A DNA stretch of 64,000 nt from a bacterium (GTDB lineage: Bacteria; Electryoneota; RPQS01), in NCBI GenBank assembly GCA_016703065.1, contig JADJCU010000005.1, positions 62,001-126,000 of the forward strand. The letters are read 5' to 3'. A model generated the notes under the pieces. The model was given only the letters and a program-made list of their open reading frames with translations. It made no database searches and was not told the origin of the DNA. The first letter of the stretch is position 1, and every line of letters starts with the position of its first letter. Both the position numbers and the translations under genes were made by a program. Of this stretch, positions 10,629-20,857 are shown in pieces.

Positions 10629-12100
10629 CGCGCAGCACGGTTTTCCTGCCGGCGGCGGATCGGTATCTGCCGACCGCGCTGGCAGCGGCTTCGGCACTCA
10701 TCGTCCTCGCTGCAACGCACCTTTGGGGCATTGCGGTAGATCAGATCGGTCTCGCGTCGCTGCTTTCAGCGCGTGAGCTCGCGGGTGGAGCCAAGTTCGA
10801 GTTTTTGGCCCCCTCCTACCCTGCGGGTCCAGTGTGGCCGCTGCTGCTGGCACAATTTGCTCGCCTTGGCTACGCCATTGAGTTTGTCGCGCGCGGCTGG
10901 CAAGCCCTGATGTTGGGCATGTTGCTGTACGTGACAACCCGCTTCTATTTGCGGCATATTCGGTCACGTGCTCTCGTGGGCGGAACGGCGATCGGTGCCG
11001 CAACGGGTTTGCTGCTCCTGGGCGAACCTTTCACATTATCGCCTTTGATGACGGCGCTCTTTCTCTTGACGTGCGGCGTTCTTGCGCTGTCGCGATTCCT
11101 GTTAGAAGACGAAGTCTTGACGTTTATCGGCGCGGCGCTCTGCTTTGGACTGGCCGCACTCGTATGGCTGCCTGCAATTGTGATGGCGACCGGAGCGGCA
11201 CTCGCAATTTTGCTTGGCGGACGCGGCAACTTGACCCGCCGCCTTTCCGGTGTGATCTTCTTCAGCGCGTTGGCCGTGCTTCCACCTGCGCTGTGTCTGA
11301 TTCAAAGCGGCCTTCCAGCGCGCCAATCGTTTGGAGCCGAGTTCATTGATGCTCTCTCCGGCGCGTCGGCATGGACAATGTGGGCAACTTGGCCCCTGCT
11401 GTTGCGCATTGCCTTGACCGCTGTAGTCATAGGCGGATTACTGTATGTGTACTTTGCGACGCGCGGACCGGCGGGCATCGGTCCGGCACTCAAGCGCCGC
11501 GAGTTGCAAGTGTGGATTCTGCTGACGGTTGTTTGGCTTGGCCATCTGTTGATCCTGCCAGCGACGTCAACGTTTGCTCCGCTCGTAACCGGCGTCCTGC
11601 TCTGGCCTGCGCTCGGCATCGATAGCTTCCGTGACTTCCACCCGATCAATTCGCTCTTGAACGGCAATGGCTCGCGTGTAGTTGCCGCATGCTGTGCCGT
11701 GTTACTGGCGATTCCGCTTTGGCAGACTGCGCTCGCGGCGAAACATCAGTTTGATGCGGGCGGCGGATTGCTCGGCTTTCGTTGGCAGACCACCGAATTC
11801 GTGCTCGAAGGACGACATGCGGCGGCTCCTCTTTACTCCGATGCGCCCGAAGTCCTTGCGTTTATCTTGAACCGTGACGCGCGCAAATTGCCTGACGATC
11901 TGTTGACATTAGAGCTTGTCGAAGGAACCGCGATCATTCTGGGCGACAGATGCCCTGAGGGTGTGTGCGGTGATAAGTCGACACATCCGACGCTTGTGTT
12001 TGAATCTCGATTGACCTCGCCGGAGGGAATGATCTACGACATTCGATTCCGGCCCGCAGAACCTGCCTTGACCGCCTCGGACTCCCTCACACTTCCGTAA
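10625..12100 (+). CDS. Polytopic inner-membrane protein, GT-C-like
   Basis: 491 residues with roughly ten hydrophobic spans, starting at ATGA overlapping the glutathione peroxidase stop. Layout (alternating helices, a long loop after the first, and a soluble C-terminal tail of about 100 residues) resembles lipid-linked-sugar glycosyltransferases of the GT-C fold, but I see no decisive Asp-Glu motif. The tail carries CPEGVCG. The distance to the next gene is 27 nt. Function not assigned. Confidence 0.6.
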   Translation: MTRSTVFLPAADRYLPTALAAASALIVLAATHLWGIAVDQIGLASLLSARELAGGAKFEFLAPSYPAGPVWPLLLAQFARLGYAIEFVARGWQALMLGMLLYVTTRFYLRHIRSRALVGGTAIGAATGLLLLGEPFTLSPLMTALFLLTCGVLALSRFLLEDEVLTFIGAALCFGLAALVWLPAIVMATGAALAILLGGRGNLTRRLSGVIFFSALAVLPPALCLIQSGLPARQSFGAEFIDALSGASAWTMWATWPLLLRIALTAVVIGGLLYVYFATRGPAGIGPALKRRELQVWILLTVVWLGHLLILPATSTFAPLVTGVLLWPALGIDSFRDFHPINSLLNGNGSRVVAACCAVLLAIPLWQTALAAKHQFDAGGGLLGFRWQTTEFVLEGRHAAAPLYSDAPEVLAFILNRDARKLPDDLLTLELVEGTAIILGDRCPEGVCGDKSTHPTLVFESRLTSPEGMIYDIRFRPAEPALTASDSLTLP

Positions 12101-12127
12101 TCAGTTTCACTTATTTTACACTTCTCC

Positions 12128-13384
12128 ATGAAAACGATGTCCTACGTCGCGGCGTTGCTCGTATGTTCCTTAACGGCTTTCGCCCAATCCACTCAACCGG
12201 ACGCTTTGATGGGCGCTCGCCCGGGTGCATTTTCCGCGCGCTCGCTTGGGCTTGGTCACTCGTACCTGACACGCGACGCCGGGTCGGCGGCTCTAATGGG
12301 CAATCCGGCGCTGCTTGCGGATCAGCAGGACGACTGGAACTTGAACGCCACTGTGGACCTGTCACGAGTGCGGGAAACGCGCTCGTATCCGTTCTACGAT
12401 GCCTTCGACGGCGTGTTGGGCTACAACAACTACGCGCTCAACGACCACGTCTATTCGAAGCTCAACGGCGGCGCGGCCTATCGCCTGAAGCAGGATCATC
12501 TTGACGTGATCGTGCTATCGGCGGGCACTTATTCCGCATATCAGTTCGACTACACGTATCATGAAGAGGTGCGGAACCGCTTCACGTCAGGTGGTGTTCA
12601 GGACAAAGTGCTGGGCCGAAACCTGCTGGAGGTAAGCGGTGATTTGCGCGCGATTGCCCTTGGCGCTGCGGCGTCGCAGGGCAAGATGTCGATGGGATTC
12701 AGTTTGTCCTTTCTGACCGGCGAGTGGGGATATGTAAACGGCGTCTACTTCGCAAGCGATGATTCATCTGATCGCGTGATGCGGACGGACTTTGCTTTGG
12801 ACGGCACTCCTGCGGATATCAACTTCGGCGGCTCCTTTGACCTGAGCCCACGCGTGCGCTTAGGCACGCGCCTGCTTTTCCCAGCGGGCGAGTTAAAGTA
12901 CGAGTCAACAAACACAATGCTAGTCGGCTCCTCGAGTACCGAGTTTAACCAGACTTCAACGGTGCAATATCCCTCGCATATCGCTCTGGGCGTGCAGTAT
13001 CGTCCGCAAAACGAGTTTCGCCCGGAGTTGTATTTTGAGTCGGAACTGCACACGTACAGCGAAATTGCCGATGAGTTCAATGACGCGCTGGAGTTCCGTG
13101 CTGGCGCTGAGCAGCAGATTGTTCCCGGCACTCCGGCACGTTTTGGCATAGTCTATTCGACGTCGCCGACGGACAAGGACCGCGCGGCCACGCTATTTTC
13201 AGCGGGAGTCGGGTTCGTGCTGCGCAACATGCGCGCGGACTTCGGTCTTGAATTTGGCGAGATCAACTATGCGGCGGATGACCTGTTTCAGCAGTCAATC
13301 TATGGCGACGACAACCGCACGGACCGCGACCATGTCGAAACGTCTGTGTTCCGCGGGATGATTGAATTGTCCTGGGGTCTCTAA
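12128..13384 (+). CDS. FadL/PorV-like outer-membrane beta-barrel protein
   Basis: 418 residues with a signal peptide ending TAFAQS. The N-terminal mature region RPGAFSARSLGLGHSYLTR followed by AALMGNPALLADQQ is the inward N-terminal hatch pattern shared by FadL-like and PorV-like barrels. The rest alternates aromatic-ended beta strands. Likely a channel for hydrophobic substrates or a T9SS-related barrel; the sequence does not decide between them. It ends 5 nt before the glycosyltransferase. Confidence 0.65.
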   Translation: MKTMSYVAALLVCSLTAFAQSTQPDALMGARPGAFSARSLGLGHSYLTRDAGSAALMGNPALLADQQDDWNLNATVDLSRVRETRSYPFYDAFDGVLGYNNYALNDHVYSKLNGGAAYRLKQDHLDVIVLSAGTYSAYQFDYTYHEEVRNRFTSGGVQDKVLGRNLLEVSGDLRAIALGAAASQGKMSMGFSLSFLTGEWGYVNGVYFASDDSSDRVMRTDFALDGTPADINFGGSFDLSPRVRLGTRLLFPAGELKYESTNTMLVGSSSTEFNQTSTVQYPSHIALGVQYRPQNEFRPELYFESELHTYSEIADEFNDALEFRAGAEQQIVPGTPARFGIVYSTSPTDKDRAATLFSAGVGFVLRNMRADFGLEFGEINYAADDLFQQSIYGDDNRTDRDHVETSVFRGMIELSWGL

Positions 13385-13389
13385 TCGGC

Positions 13390-14184
13390 GTGACACCATT
13401 GTTGACGGTTGGTCTTCCGGTTTACAATTCGGCGGACTATTTGGCGGAATGTGTAGAGTCCATCAAGCGGCAAACCCTTACGGAGTTTGTCGTACTGGCC
13501 GTTTTGGATCAGCCAACCGACCATTCGGCGGAGCTGATGCGCAGGCACGCCGATTCGCGCTTCCAAATTATCGAGAACGACAAGAACATCGGGCTCGCCG
13601 CGACGTGCAACCGGATGTTGCAGATGTGCGAGACGGACTTGTTGGCGCGTATGGATGCGGACGACGTCATGCATCCGGAGCGGTTGGCAAAGCAGTACGC
13701 GTTTATGCAGGGGCATCCTGAGATCGATGTGCTTGGAACGTACTTTGATATCATGGATGAAACAGGTGCGATCAAAGCCGATCCGCATCCGTTTTGCACG
13801 ACGCCGGACGAACTACGCGAGGAATTTCGGATCTATGTCGCGCTGCATCATCCGACGCTGGTCTATCGCGTGGCGCGCCTATTGGAGTTGGGCGGTTACC
13901 CGGACAGCCGGGTGAGCGAAGATTCCATTCTGTGGTTGAAGGCACTGGCGCACAACTACAAGTTTGCGAATCTACCGGAGGTGCTGTTGTCTTACCGAGT
14001 GCATCGGGCGCAGGCAATGAACCGCTTGCGCGAGCCGAGCTTCTTGGCGCTCGAAAAGGCGTACGCGACTTATGGAAAACAGATATGGGGTGATCGCGCG
14101 CCCGACTACATTTGCGGTGCCACCCGATTAGAAAGGCTGAAACGGCGAATGAAGAGAAACATCACGAGACTGATTTCAAGATGA
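13390..14184 (+). CDS. Family 2 glycosyltransferase
   Basis: 264 residues from a GTG start 5 nt after the previous gene. The GT-A fold is clear: LLTVGLPVYNSADYLAECVE at the N-terminus, IENDKNIGLAATCNRML, the DxD metal site in ARMDADDVMHPERLAKQY, and the acceptor-side SEDSILWLKAL. Transfers a nucleotide-activated sugar to a cell-surface glycan; the sugar and acceptor cannot be read. Its stop overlaps the next start (ATGA). Confidence 0.88.
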   Translation: MTPLLTVGLPVYNSADYLAECVESIKRQTLTEFVVLAVLDQPTDHSAELMRRHADSRFQIIENDKNIGLAATCNRMLQMCETDLLARMDADDVMHPERLAKQYAFMQGHPEIDVLGTYFDIMDETGAIKADPHPFCTTPDELREEFRIYVALHHPTLVYRVARLLELGGYPDSRVSEDSILWLKALAHNYKFANLPEVLLSYRVHRAQAMNRLREPSFLALEKAYATYGKQIWGDRAPDYICGATRLERLKRRMKRNITRLISR

Positions 14185-15797
14185 GACAACTGATTACCTT
14201 TTTTGTTCTGTGCGCCAGCGCTGCGCTTGCTTACGGGGACGACACCTACTCGGTTGTGATTTGCAATACGAATGACGTACACGGCGGTGTTGACTCGTCG
14301 GAAGCCACGTTCATGAATCCGGAATTCCCTCCGGCCTTGGGCGGCGGCGCGTCACTTTCTACTCTGGTAACGCGTTTGCGCTCGTACGCCGCCGAACAGG
14401 GCAAGGGTTTCCTGCTGATCGACACGGGAGATATCTTTCAAGGCACGCTGGTCGGCACCAAGAGCGAAGGTGAAGCCGTGATGCGCTATATGAACGAAGT
14501 CGGATACGATTGCTGGACGATTGGCAATCACGAATTCGATCTTGGACGTGACGTGTGCGAGCGTCTGATCAAGCAGGCCAAGTTCCCGACGATCTCGGCG
14601 AACATCTTTGACGTCGCAAATGGCGATACCACGCAATTTGCGGGCACCTACATCATCAAGCAATTCGGACCGCTGAAGGTTGGCGTCATCGGGATCACCA
14701 CCACAGGCACTCAGCGGGCGAGCTTTGAAGGAAACGTCGCGAATCTCTATTTTGCGCCCGAAACAACCACGCTTGCGGCCTATCGCGATTCACTGCGCAA
14801 TATGGGCTGCGATGTTATCGTCGCCGCCTGTCACTTGGGACTTCCCTTCGACCGTTGGGACGCATGGGAAGACCTTGAACGCGACGAAGCCGCGGGTTGG
14901 AAATCTGAGTATGTGCGCAACTCTTTCGAGCTTGCGCGGCGCGTGCCGGGAATCGACATCTTGTTTGCGGGCGACATTCACGTTGGTTACACAGACCCCT
15001 GGGTCGACCCTGTGACCCACACACCCTGCTTTCAAGGTTACGGCCGCGGCACAAACCTGATGGCGATTGAATTCACGTTTGACGCCGAGACCGGGCAGCT
15101 GCTGCATTGGAAGAACTTCGCGGATGAAAGCACGTTGATTACGCTGTTTTCCGATCAATTTCCCCGTGACCGTAACGTCGCGGAGTGCATTGATACGGTA
15201 GTCGCGCGCGTCGAGGTTGGCTTCAATGACAGAATCGGCGAGGCGGAACAGCCGATCACGCGTATCGGTGAAGGCGAGTCCGCGATGGGTAATCTTGTAT
15301 GCGACGCGATGCTCTGGCGGCTTAAGGGAGACATCGCGATCACTAACAAGGGCGGCGTGCGCACGGACTTGCCGGGCGGCACCATTACTCCGCAGGACGT
15401 CTTCAACGTTCTTCCTTTTGACAACACGCTCGGCGCCGTGAATGTAACCGGCGCTTTCATCAAAGAGATGATTGAAGAGAAAGTTGCCTACGGTGGAAGC
15501 GGGCTTTACGTAGCGGGCATGAGGGCGAAGATCGACCGCTCGCGGCCCGTGGGTGACCGGGTCGTGTCGCTCGAAATCGGCGGCCAGCCGTATGTACCGG
15601 AAAATACCTACAAGTTGGTGACGACGGACTACCTGCTCGAAGGTAATTCCGGCATGGAGAAACTTGCCTCGCTGCGCAGTGAGGCCGCTGTCGAGACGGG
15701 CGTGTATATGCGCGAGGCGATAATCGAGTTTATCAAGAGCCATTCGCCGATTCGTCCGAAGCTTGATGGGCGCTGGCAGTTCATTGACAGAAGCTGA
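14181..15797 (+). CDS. Secreted 5'-nucleotidase (UshA-like metallophosphoesterase)
   Basis: 538 residues from ATG 14181, chosen because it overlaps the upstream stop and opens a signal peptide ending LAYGDD. The metallophosphatase blocks are present: NTNDVHGG, DTGDIFQG, GNHEFDLG, AACHLGLPFD. The C-terminal 5'-nucleotidase domain (GNLVCDAMLW, NKGGVRTDLPGG, VTTDYLLEGNSGM) is intact. The block normally reading GH-x-(H/Q) is AGDIHVG here, so one usual His ligand is Asp. Likely releases phosphate from nucleotides in the periplasm or outside. Followed by a lamin-tail/OB-fold cargo gene. Confidence 0.85.
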   Translation: MRQLITFFVLCASAALAYGDDTYSVVICNTNDVHGGVDSSEATFMNPEFPPALGGGASLSTLVTRLRSYAAEQGKGFLLIDTGDIFQGTLVGTKSEGEAVMRYMNEVGYDCWTIGNHEFDLGRDVCERLIKQAKFPTISANIFDVANGDTTQFAGTYIIKQFGPLKVGVIGITTTGTQRASFEGNVANLYFAPETTTLAAYRDSLRNMGCDVIVAACHLGLPFDRWDAWEDLERDEAAGWKSEYVRNSFELARRVPGIDILFAGDIHVGYTDPWVDPVTHTPCFQGYGRGTNLMAIEFTFDAETGQLLHWKNFADESTLITLFSDQFPRDRNVAECIDTVVARVEVGFNDRIGEAEQPITRIGEGESAMGNLVCDAMLWRLKGDIAITNKGGVRTDLPGGTITPQDVFNVLPFDNTLGAVNVTGAFIKEMIEEKVAYGGSGLYVAGMRAKIDRSRPVGDRVVSLEIGGQPYVPENTYKLVTTDYLLEGNSGMEKLASLRSEAAVETGVYMREAIIEFIKSHSPIRPKLDGRWQFIDRS

Positions 15798-15839
15798 TAG
15801 AAATACAACAATCAAGTAAACAGGTCAGGAGACAGGGAA

Positions 15840-17331
15840 ATGCGTTTGTGGACGATTCTAATGCTCAGCGTGCTCGCGCCCATGGCGATCGGACAGGTGA
15901 TGCTAAATGAGATCCTGTATGATACTCAGAGCACTGACGACACGTCGATCATGTACACGGAGATTTTCGGACCGCCGGGAACGGACTTGACCGGCTGGAC
16001 AATCGTTGGTATCAACGGCAACGGCGGTGCGGTTTACCTGACCGTAAATTTGTCCGGCAGCATACCGGCAGATGGTTACTTTGTTGTGGGCGGCGGGAGT
16101 GTGCCGAATGTTGATCTGGTCTCTCCGCACGACTGGCAGAATGCTGGCGGACCGTCCGGCCCGCAGTGTGACGGACTTGATTTGCGCAATGGCCAGGGCA
16201 CGACTGTAGATCATTTGTGCTACGGCGAATGCGCGGCCTCAGAAACCTGCGAAGGTGAAGGCGGCAGCAACGCCCCGGATCCGTTCCCGAGCGGCGGCAC
16301 AAACCGTGTTATTGCCCGAATCCCGGATCATAGCGACACTGACAACAATGCGACGGATTGGTCGTCTAATGACACAATCTCCGGGCGCGCCGAATAGCGG
16401 CGAGCCGTGCGCACCGATCAACGCGATACTTGAGGATGTACGAGAGAACGACGACAACGGCGCCCCCGTGTTGGAGGGTTCCTTTGTGATTGTCCGCGGC
16501 ATCGTTAACGTGAATAACGGCGTGATGGACGACAGCACGACGAATTTCTTCATTCAGGATGACAACGCCGGCGTGAACATTTTTGGCGGCAATGTTCCGC
16601 AGGGCATCATGGACGGTGACTGCGTTGAAGTGTCCGGATGGGTTGACTTGTTCAACGGTCTGACCGAAATCGTCTCTTCCGGCGCGGGCAACTGTGTATA
16701 CTCTGTTGAACTTCTCGGCTCCGAGGGGACCTACACGCCGTTGGTTCTGACCTGCGCCTCGGCATTTGAAGCGTTCGAAGGTATGGTTGCGGAGATTCGC
16801 AACGTGACCATCGTCAGCGGCACTTGGCCGTCGCCGGGCAACAACGGGACCGTGACGATCACGGACGGAGCGGGTACGATTTCTCTGCGTATTGACCGCG
16901 ACACGCAAGTACCGACCGTGCCGCAGCCGTCGGGCACATTCACGGTGCGCGGAATCATCACGCAGTTCGATGAAAATTCGCCTTATGATGCAGACTATCA
17001 GATTACGCCGCGCTACACGACCGACATCATCACGGGCTCTGCGGCAGGCGACGCACCGTTGGAAGTCGCTGGCAGTTTTATTCTGCGCGAGAGCTATCCG
17101 AATCCGTTTAACGGTGTGACGAACGTCGAATTTGAAGTGGGCAGCGCGCGCGAAATCACGGTGAGCATCACCGACGTATTGGGCCGCGAAGTCTACTCGA
17201 ATACGCTGCGCAACCTGACCCCGGGAACGCAGCGCCTGCAGTGGTCGCCGACGGGCGCCGCCGGACTCTACTTCCTGCGCGCACAAGCCGGTGCGACGAT
17301 TCACACGAGCAAGCTGCTCTACATCAAGTAG
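15840..17331 (+). CDS. T9SS cargo with lamin-tail-like and OB-like domains, split by a frameshift
   Basis: The N-terminal frame (signal peptide, then VMLNEILYDTQSTDD ... TEIFGPPGTDLTGWTIVGING) is a lamin-tail/LTD-like beta-sandwich. It breaks near 16380 after NDTIS, and the other frame continues as PGAPNSGEPCAPINAILEDV into an OB-like domain (GSFVIVRGIVNVNNGVMDDS, FFIQDDNAGVNIFGG). The end carries ESYPNPFNGVTNVEF and a final SKLLYIK, a T9SS C-terminal sorting domain. Total about 497 residues. LTD and OB modules often accompany extracellular nucleases, and the neighbour is a 5'-nucleotidase, so nucleic-acid scavenging is a reasonable inference, but no nuclease motif is visible. Confidence 0.75.
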
Positions 17332-17353
17332 GCAGACTTACGTTTCAGAATAC

Positions 17354-17390
17354 AAAGCGGGCGGCCCAATCGGGTCGCCCGCTTTTGTTT
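17354..17390. terminator. Bidirectional terminator between cargo gene and mutS2
   Basis: A GC-rich hairpin (AAAGCGGGCG ... CGCCCGCTTTT) with A-tract on one side and T-tract on the other, between convergent genes. Confidence 0.8.
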
Positions 17391-17407
17391 CTCACAAATA
17401 CTCGAGG

Positions 17408-19796
17408 TTAGTAGAGTTCTACCACCGTGCTTCCAAAGTCGTCCTGATTCGCTCCGCCATCGTATATCCCCTTGACAAGCGGATGCCGTTGCAAAAATTC
17501 GCGCACCTTGACACGCAGGGCGCCGGTGCCCTTGCCGTGAATAATCTTGACACTCGGATAGCGCTGTTCGGCAGCAACGGCGAGGTAGCGATCAATAATC
17601 GGAATGGCCTCGTCACCAAGTTTTCCTCGCAGGTCAAGTTCACCGGTGATCCGTTCGTCGGATAGTCTGACGTTGACCTTGATCTGCGCGCTCTTGGGCT
17701 TTACATCGGACTGCGGACGATAGAGTCGGCTTGCGTCAAACCACAGCCTCATGCCGTTCATTTCCACTTCGATCCGCTTGCCGCCTCGTTGAAGGCTCGT
17801 GATCACTCCCTCCCCCTCAACGCCGTCTACGGCGACACGCACACCGGGTTCCAGCTTGGCGAGCGGCTTTCGCTCGGGTATCGGCTCTTTGAGGTCTTTC
17901 GCGGTCCTGACCTTTTCTGTTTCAACTTTGGCCCGAAGTTCTCGCAGCTTTTCTCGTGCCGATTGCACAGCGGCCTTCTCGGCTTGCTGCTCTTTGATTT
18001 GCTGCACAAGCCGTTCAATCTCGCCCCGTGACTCTTCAACGAGCTTCTCGGCCTCTTCCAGCGCCTGCTTACGCGCCTGCGCCTTGATCTTCTTCAATTC
18101 GTCCGTGCGCTCTTGATAGAGCTTGGAAAGCGCTTCATACTGCGTCAGTTTGAGGTCGGACTCTTTGCGCAGCCGTTCGTACTCTTCAATCTTGTGCGAG
18201 AGTTCGCTGACAAGCTCCTCAAGTCCGAGCGCGCCTTTGTCGAGATAGCTTCTCGAACGCGCGAGCACCCGCTCCGGAAAGCCGACACGCTGCGCAATTT
18301 CGAGGGCGTAACTCGAACCCGGCAATCCCGCGCGAAAATGATACGTGGGTACGAGGCTTTCTTCATCAAAAGCCATCGAGCCGTTGACGAGTCCCTCGGT
18401 GCTGTGCGCGAACGCTTTCAGTGCGCCGTGATGTGTTGTCACCAGACTGACCGCGCCCTGCAACGTCCATTCAAACAGCGTAGCCTGCGCCAGCGCCGCG
18501 CCAATGGCCGGGTCGGTTGAGGAACCAATTTCGTCTACAAGCAGGAGCTTCGGCCGCGCATCCTCTTCGGTCATGTTACGCAGGCGCGCGACGTGACCCG
18601 TGAACGTGGAAAGATCACCTTCCAGCGATTGCGCGTCGCCGATGTCGGCCCAGATCGTCGCGAAGTGCGGCACCATGCTCCCCGAGGCCGCAGGAATGAA
18701 GAAACCTGCTCCGGCCATCAGGCTCAGGATTCCCACAGTCTTTAGTGCAACCGTTTTACCGCCGGCGTTTGGTCCAGAGATAACGACCGAGCGTACCGGC
18801 GGAACGATTTCGATTGTGAGCGGAACAACTTCCTTCAGTTTGCGTTCCCGAACGCGTTCAATCAACAGCGGATGCCGCGCACGATAGAGCCGTACCACGC
18901 CGCCGTCATTGAGTTCAGGAGCAGTGGCTTCCCACCGGATCGCCAGCCGCGCTCGCATAAAGCTCGTCAAATTCGGACATGATCTCAAGCGAGAGCGCGA
19001 TCTCTTCGAGATTTTCATGAACGAGCGCGGTGAGCTTAAGCAGTATCTTATGAATCTCGCGCTTTTCTTCGAGTTCGAGCTGCCGCAGCTTATTCGAGAT
19101 GGGCAATGTCTCGACCGGCTCCAAAAAGACCGTTGCACCAGACGCACTGGTATCCACAATTACGCCCTGCACTTTGTTCTTGGCCTCATCGCGCACGGGC
19201 AAGACGAGTTTGCCGTCGCGGAAGTTGACCACGCTGTCCTGCAGATAGCCCTGATCTGCCCATTTCTGCATGACCGAGTTCAAGCGCTCTTCGAGATGTT
19301 TGCTCTCACGGCGACGTTCACCGCGAATCCGCTTCAGGTCGTGCGACGCGTCGTCAAAAATCTCGCCATCCGCATCAATCGCAGATTCGATCGCCCGCGC
19401 GAGCTTGCCATGATCCCAGAGCCGCTCCGCCAGCCCTGAAAGTTCGGGAATATCCGTTTTGCGGGTATGAAGCTGATTCCTGACCCGCGAAGCGCAGCTG
19501 ACCGTCTCGGCGATTTTACGCAAGTCGAGCGGATCCAGGCTTGCGCCTTCAATACTCGCCCGCGAAAGCGATTCCCGAATATCCGACAGGCCGTCGATTG
19601 GCAACCCGCCATCGGTCTCCGTCAGCACGCGCACCATTTCCTGCGTGCGATGAATCAGCAGGTCGGCGCGCTGTCGCGAGACGGGCACGGCAAGAGCAAG
19701 AAGCCGCTCCTCCCCAAGGGATGAAGCGGCGAGAGCAGCCGCAATTTGAACGACTCGTTCCCATTCCAGCGCCTGAAGAGTCTCGTCGCCGATCAT
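17408..19796 (-). CDS. mutS2: MutS2 endonuclease/ribosome-rescue ATPase, split by a frameshift
   Basis: The frame from 19796 carries the N-terminal MutS2 core and clamp to EFDELYAS; after an indel near 18950 it continues ARLAIRWEATAPEL in the next frame. Walker A GPNAGGKTVALKT, Walker B LLLVDEIGSSTDP, a coiled-coil of Glu/Lys-rich helices and a C-terminal Smr nuclease domain (LDLRGKL and HGKGTGALRVKV) are intact. Joined length of about 796 residues is normal. In other bacteria MutS2 suppresses recombination or splits collided ribosomes. The ATG at 19796 overlaps the cvpA stop. Confidence 0.92.
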
Positions 19797-20290
19797 ATCC
19801 ACTGACGTCTTTCGGCGGACTCCCAGTGCGTGATGTCGACGGCGATCTGCGTGCCGATTCGGATGAACTTGGACTTATTCATGAACGTGCGCATCTGGCC
19901 GGAGGTGTCTGCCCACTGAATCACAATCACGAGCGCGGCCAGCAGCAGGATGCCCTTCGCCGTGCCGCCGATCAGTCCAAGGATACGATCCGGCCATTTG
20001 AGTTTCGTGCCGTCGATCAGGGTATGCAGACGATGACCGAAATAGGCAAACACGAGGTAGATAATCAGGAAGAATAGCAGGAATACGAGGCCCGAAGCCC
20101 ATCGCAGCTCCCAGCCCGGTTCGGCGAAGCGCCCGGCAAGTTCTTGCAGGTCCTGGCGAAACATCAGTGTCAGCATGAGGCTGGCCGCCAAGCCGAGGGT
20201 AATCATGAGTTCGAACACGAACCCGCGGCGAACGCCGCCGATGGCAAATCCCAGGAGCAGGAAGGCAATGAGAATGTCGAGGATATGCAT
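19793..20290 (-). CDS. cvpA: CvpA family membrane protein
   Basis: 165 residues from ATG 20290 (a TTG at 20311 is in frame but less likely). Four hydrophobic segments: ILDILIAFLLLGFAIGG, FELMITLGLAASLML, FLLFFLIIYLVFAYF and ILLLAALVIVIQ. The early GxxRG (GGVRRGF) turn and the later RILGLIGGTAKG are CvpA hallmarks. The cvpA-mutS2 pairing is common in bacteria. The family is linked to envelope homeostasis and, in E. coli, colicin V production; its biochemistry is unclear. Confidence 0.82.
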   Translation of the reverse strand: MHILDILIAFLLLGFAIGGVRRGFVFELMITLGLAASLMLTLMFRQDLQELAGRFAEPGWELRWASGLVFLLFFLIIYLVFAYFGHRLHTLIDGTKLKWPDRILGLIGGTAKGILLLAALVIVIQWADTSGQMRTFMNKSKFIRIGTQIAVDITHWESAERRQWI

Positions 20291-20329
20291 AAGATGCCGT
20301 AAAATAGACAAGCGCGGTCAGACGTGCAA

Positions 20330-20372
20330 GCGAAAAAGCAAAATCGCCCGGACGATATGACGTCCGGGCGAT
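20330..20372 (-). terminator. Terminator of rpsU
   Basis: A perfect 12-bp stem (ATCGCCCGGACG / CGTCCGGGCGAT) with a 6-nt loop, followed on the minus strand by TTTTGCTTTTT. Confidence 0.8.
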
Positions 20373-20391
20373 CAAATTCGCGGGCAGGCGA

Positions 20392-20592
20392 TCAGCGATT
20401 GCGCAGAATACGATTGATTTTCCGGATCTTGCGCTTGGTTTGGCTTTCCTCGCGCTTATTGATTTCGGAGGGTTTCTCGTAGAACTGGCGGCGACGTACT
20501 TCAGAAAGGACGCCGGACTTTTCGCAAGCCTTTTGAAAACGACGGACCAGACGTTCCATCGGTTCGCCATCACGGGCTTTGACTAGAGGCAT
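20392..20592 (-). CDS. rpsU: 30S ribosomal protein S21
   Basis: 66 residues beginning MPLVKARDGEPMERLVRRFQ and ending with a basic tail, as in bS21 of the FCB group. ATG 20592 was chosen because GGAGGTG sits 8 nt upstream; an in-frame upstream start would add residues absent from the family. bS21 sits near the platform of the small subunit and helps initiation. Confidence 0.93.
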   Translation of the reverse strand: MPLVKARDGEPMERLVRRFQKACEKSGVLSEVRRRQFYEKPSEINKREESQTKRKIRKINRILRNR

Positions 20593-20644
20593 GCTGAGGT
20601 CACCTCCTTCCAATAGCGGTTGGTTGCGTTTTTATAGAAACCAT

Positions 20645-20673
20645 AAGATACGGTCTGTCTCGCCGAGATGCAA
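20645..20673 (-). promoter_or_regulatory. Sigma70-like promoter of rpsU
   Basis: On the minus strand TTGCAT (20673-20668), 17-nt spacer, TATCTT (20650-20645), 53 nt before the rpsU start. Confidence 0.45.
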
Positions 20674-20857
20674 GTCAAAGCACTTTACGTGCAATAGGGT
20701 ATTATTACGACTACGCTCATGCCTCTGTGATTTTGGAGCAATAAATCCTAAATTAAGTTTTTACTATGATTAGGACAGATGTGGTCCATTTACGCCACAC
20801 CTTGATTCCGCCCTCGGAGGTCCGTACCTTTCACTATCTCAAAGGAGATTAAGAGAC

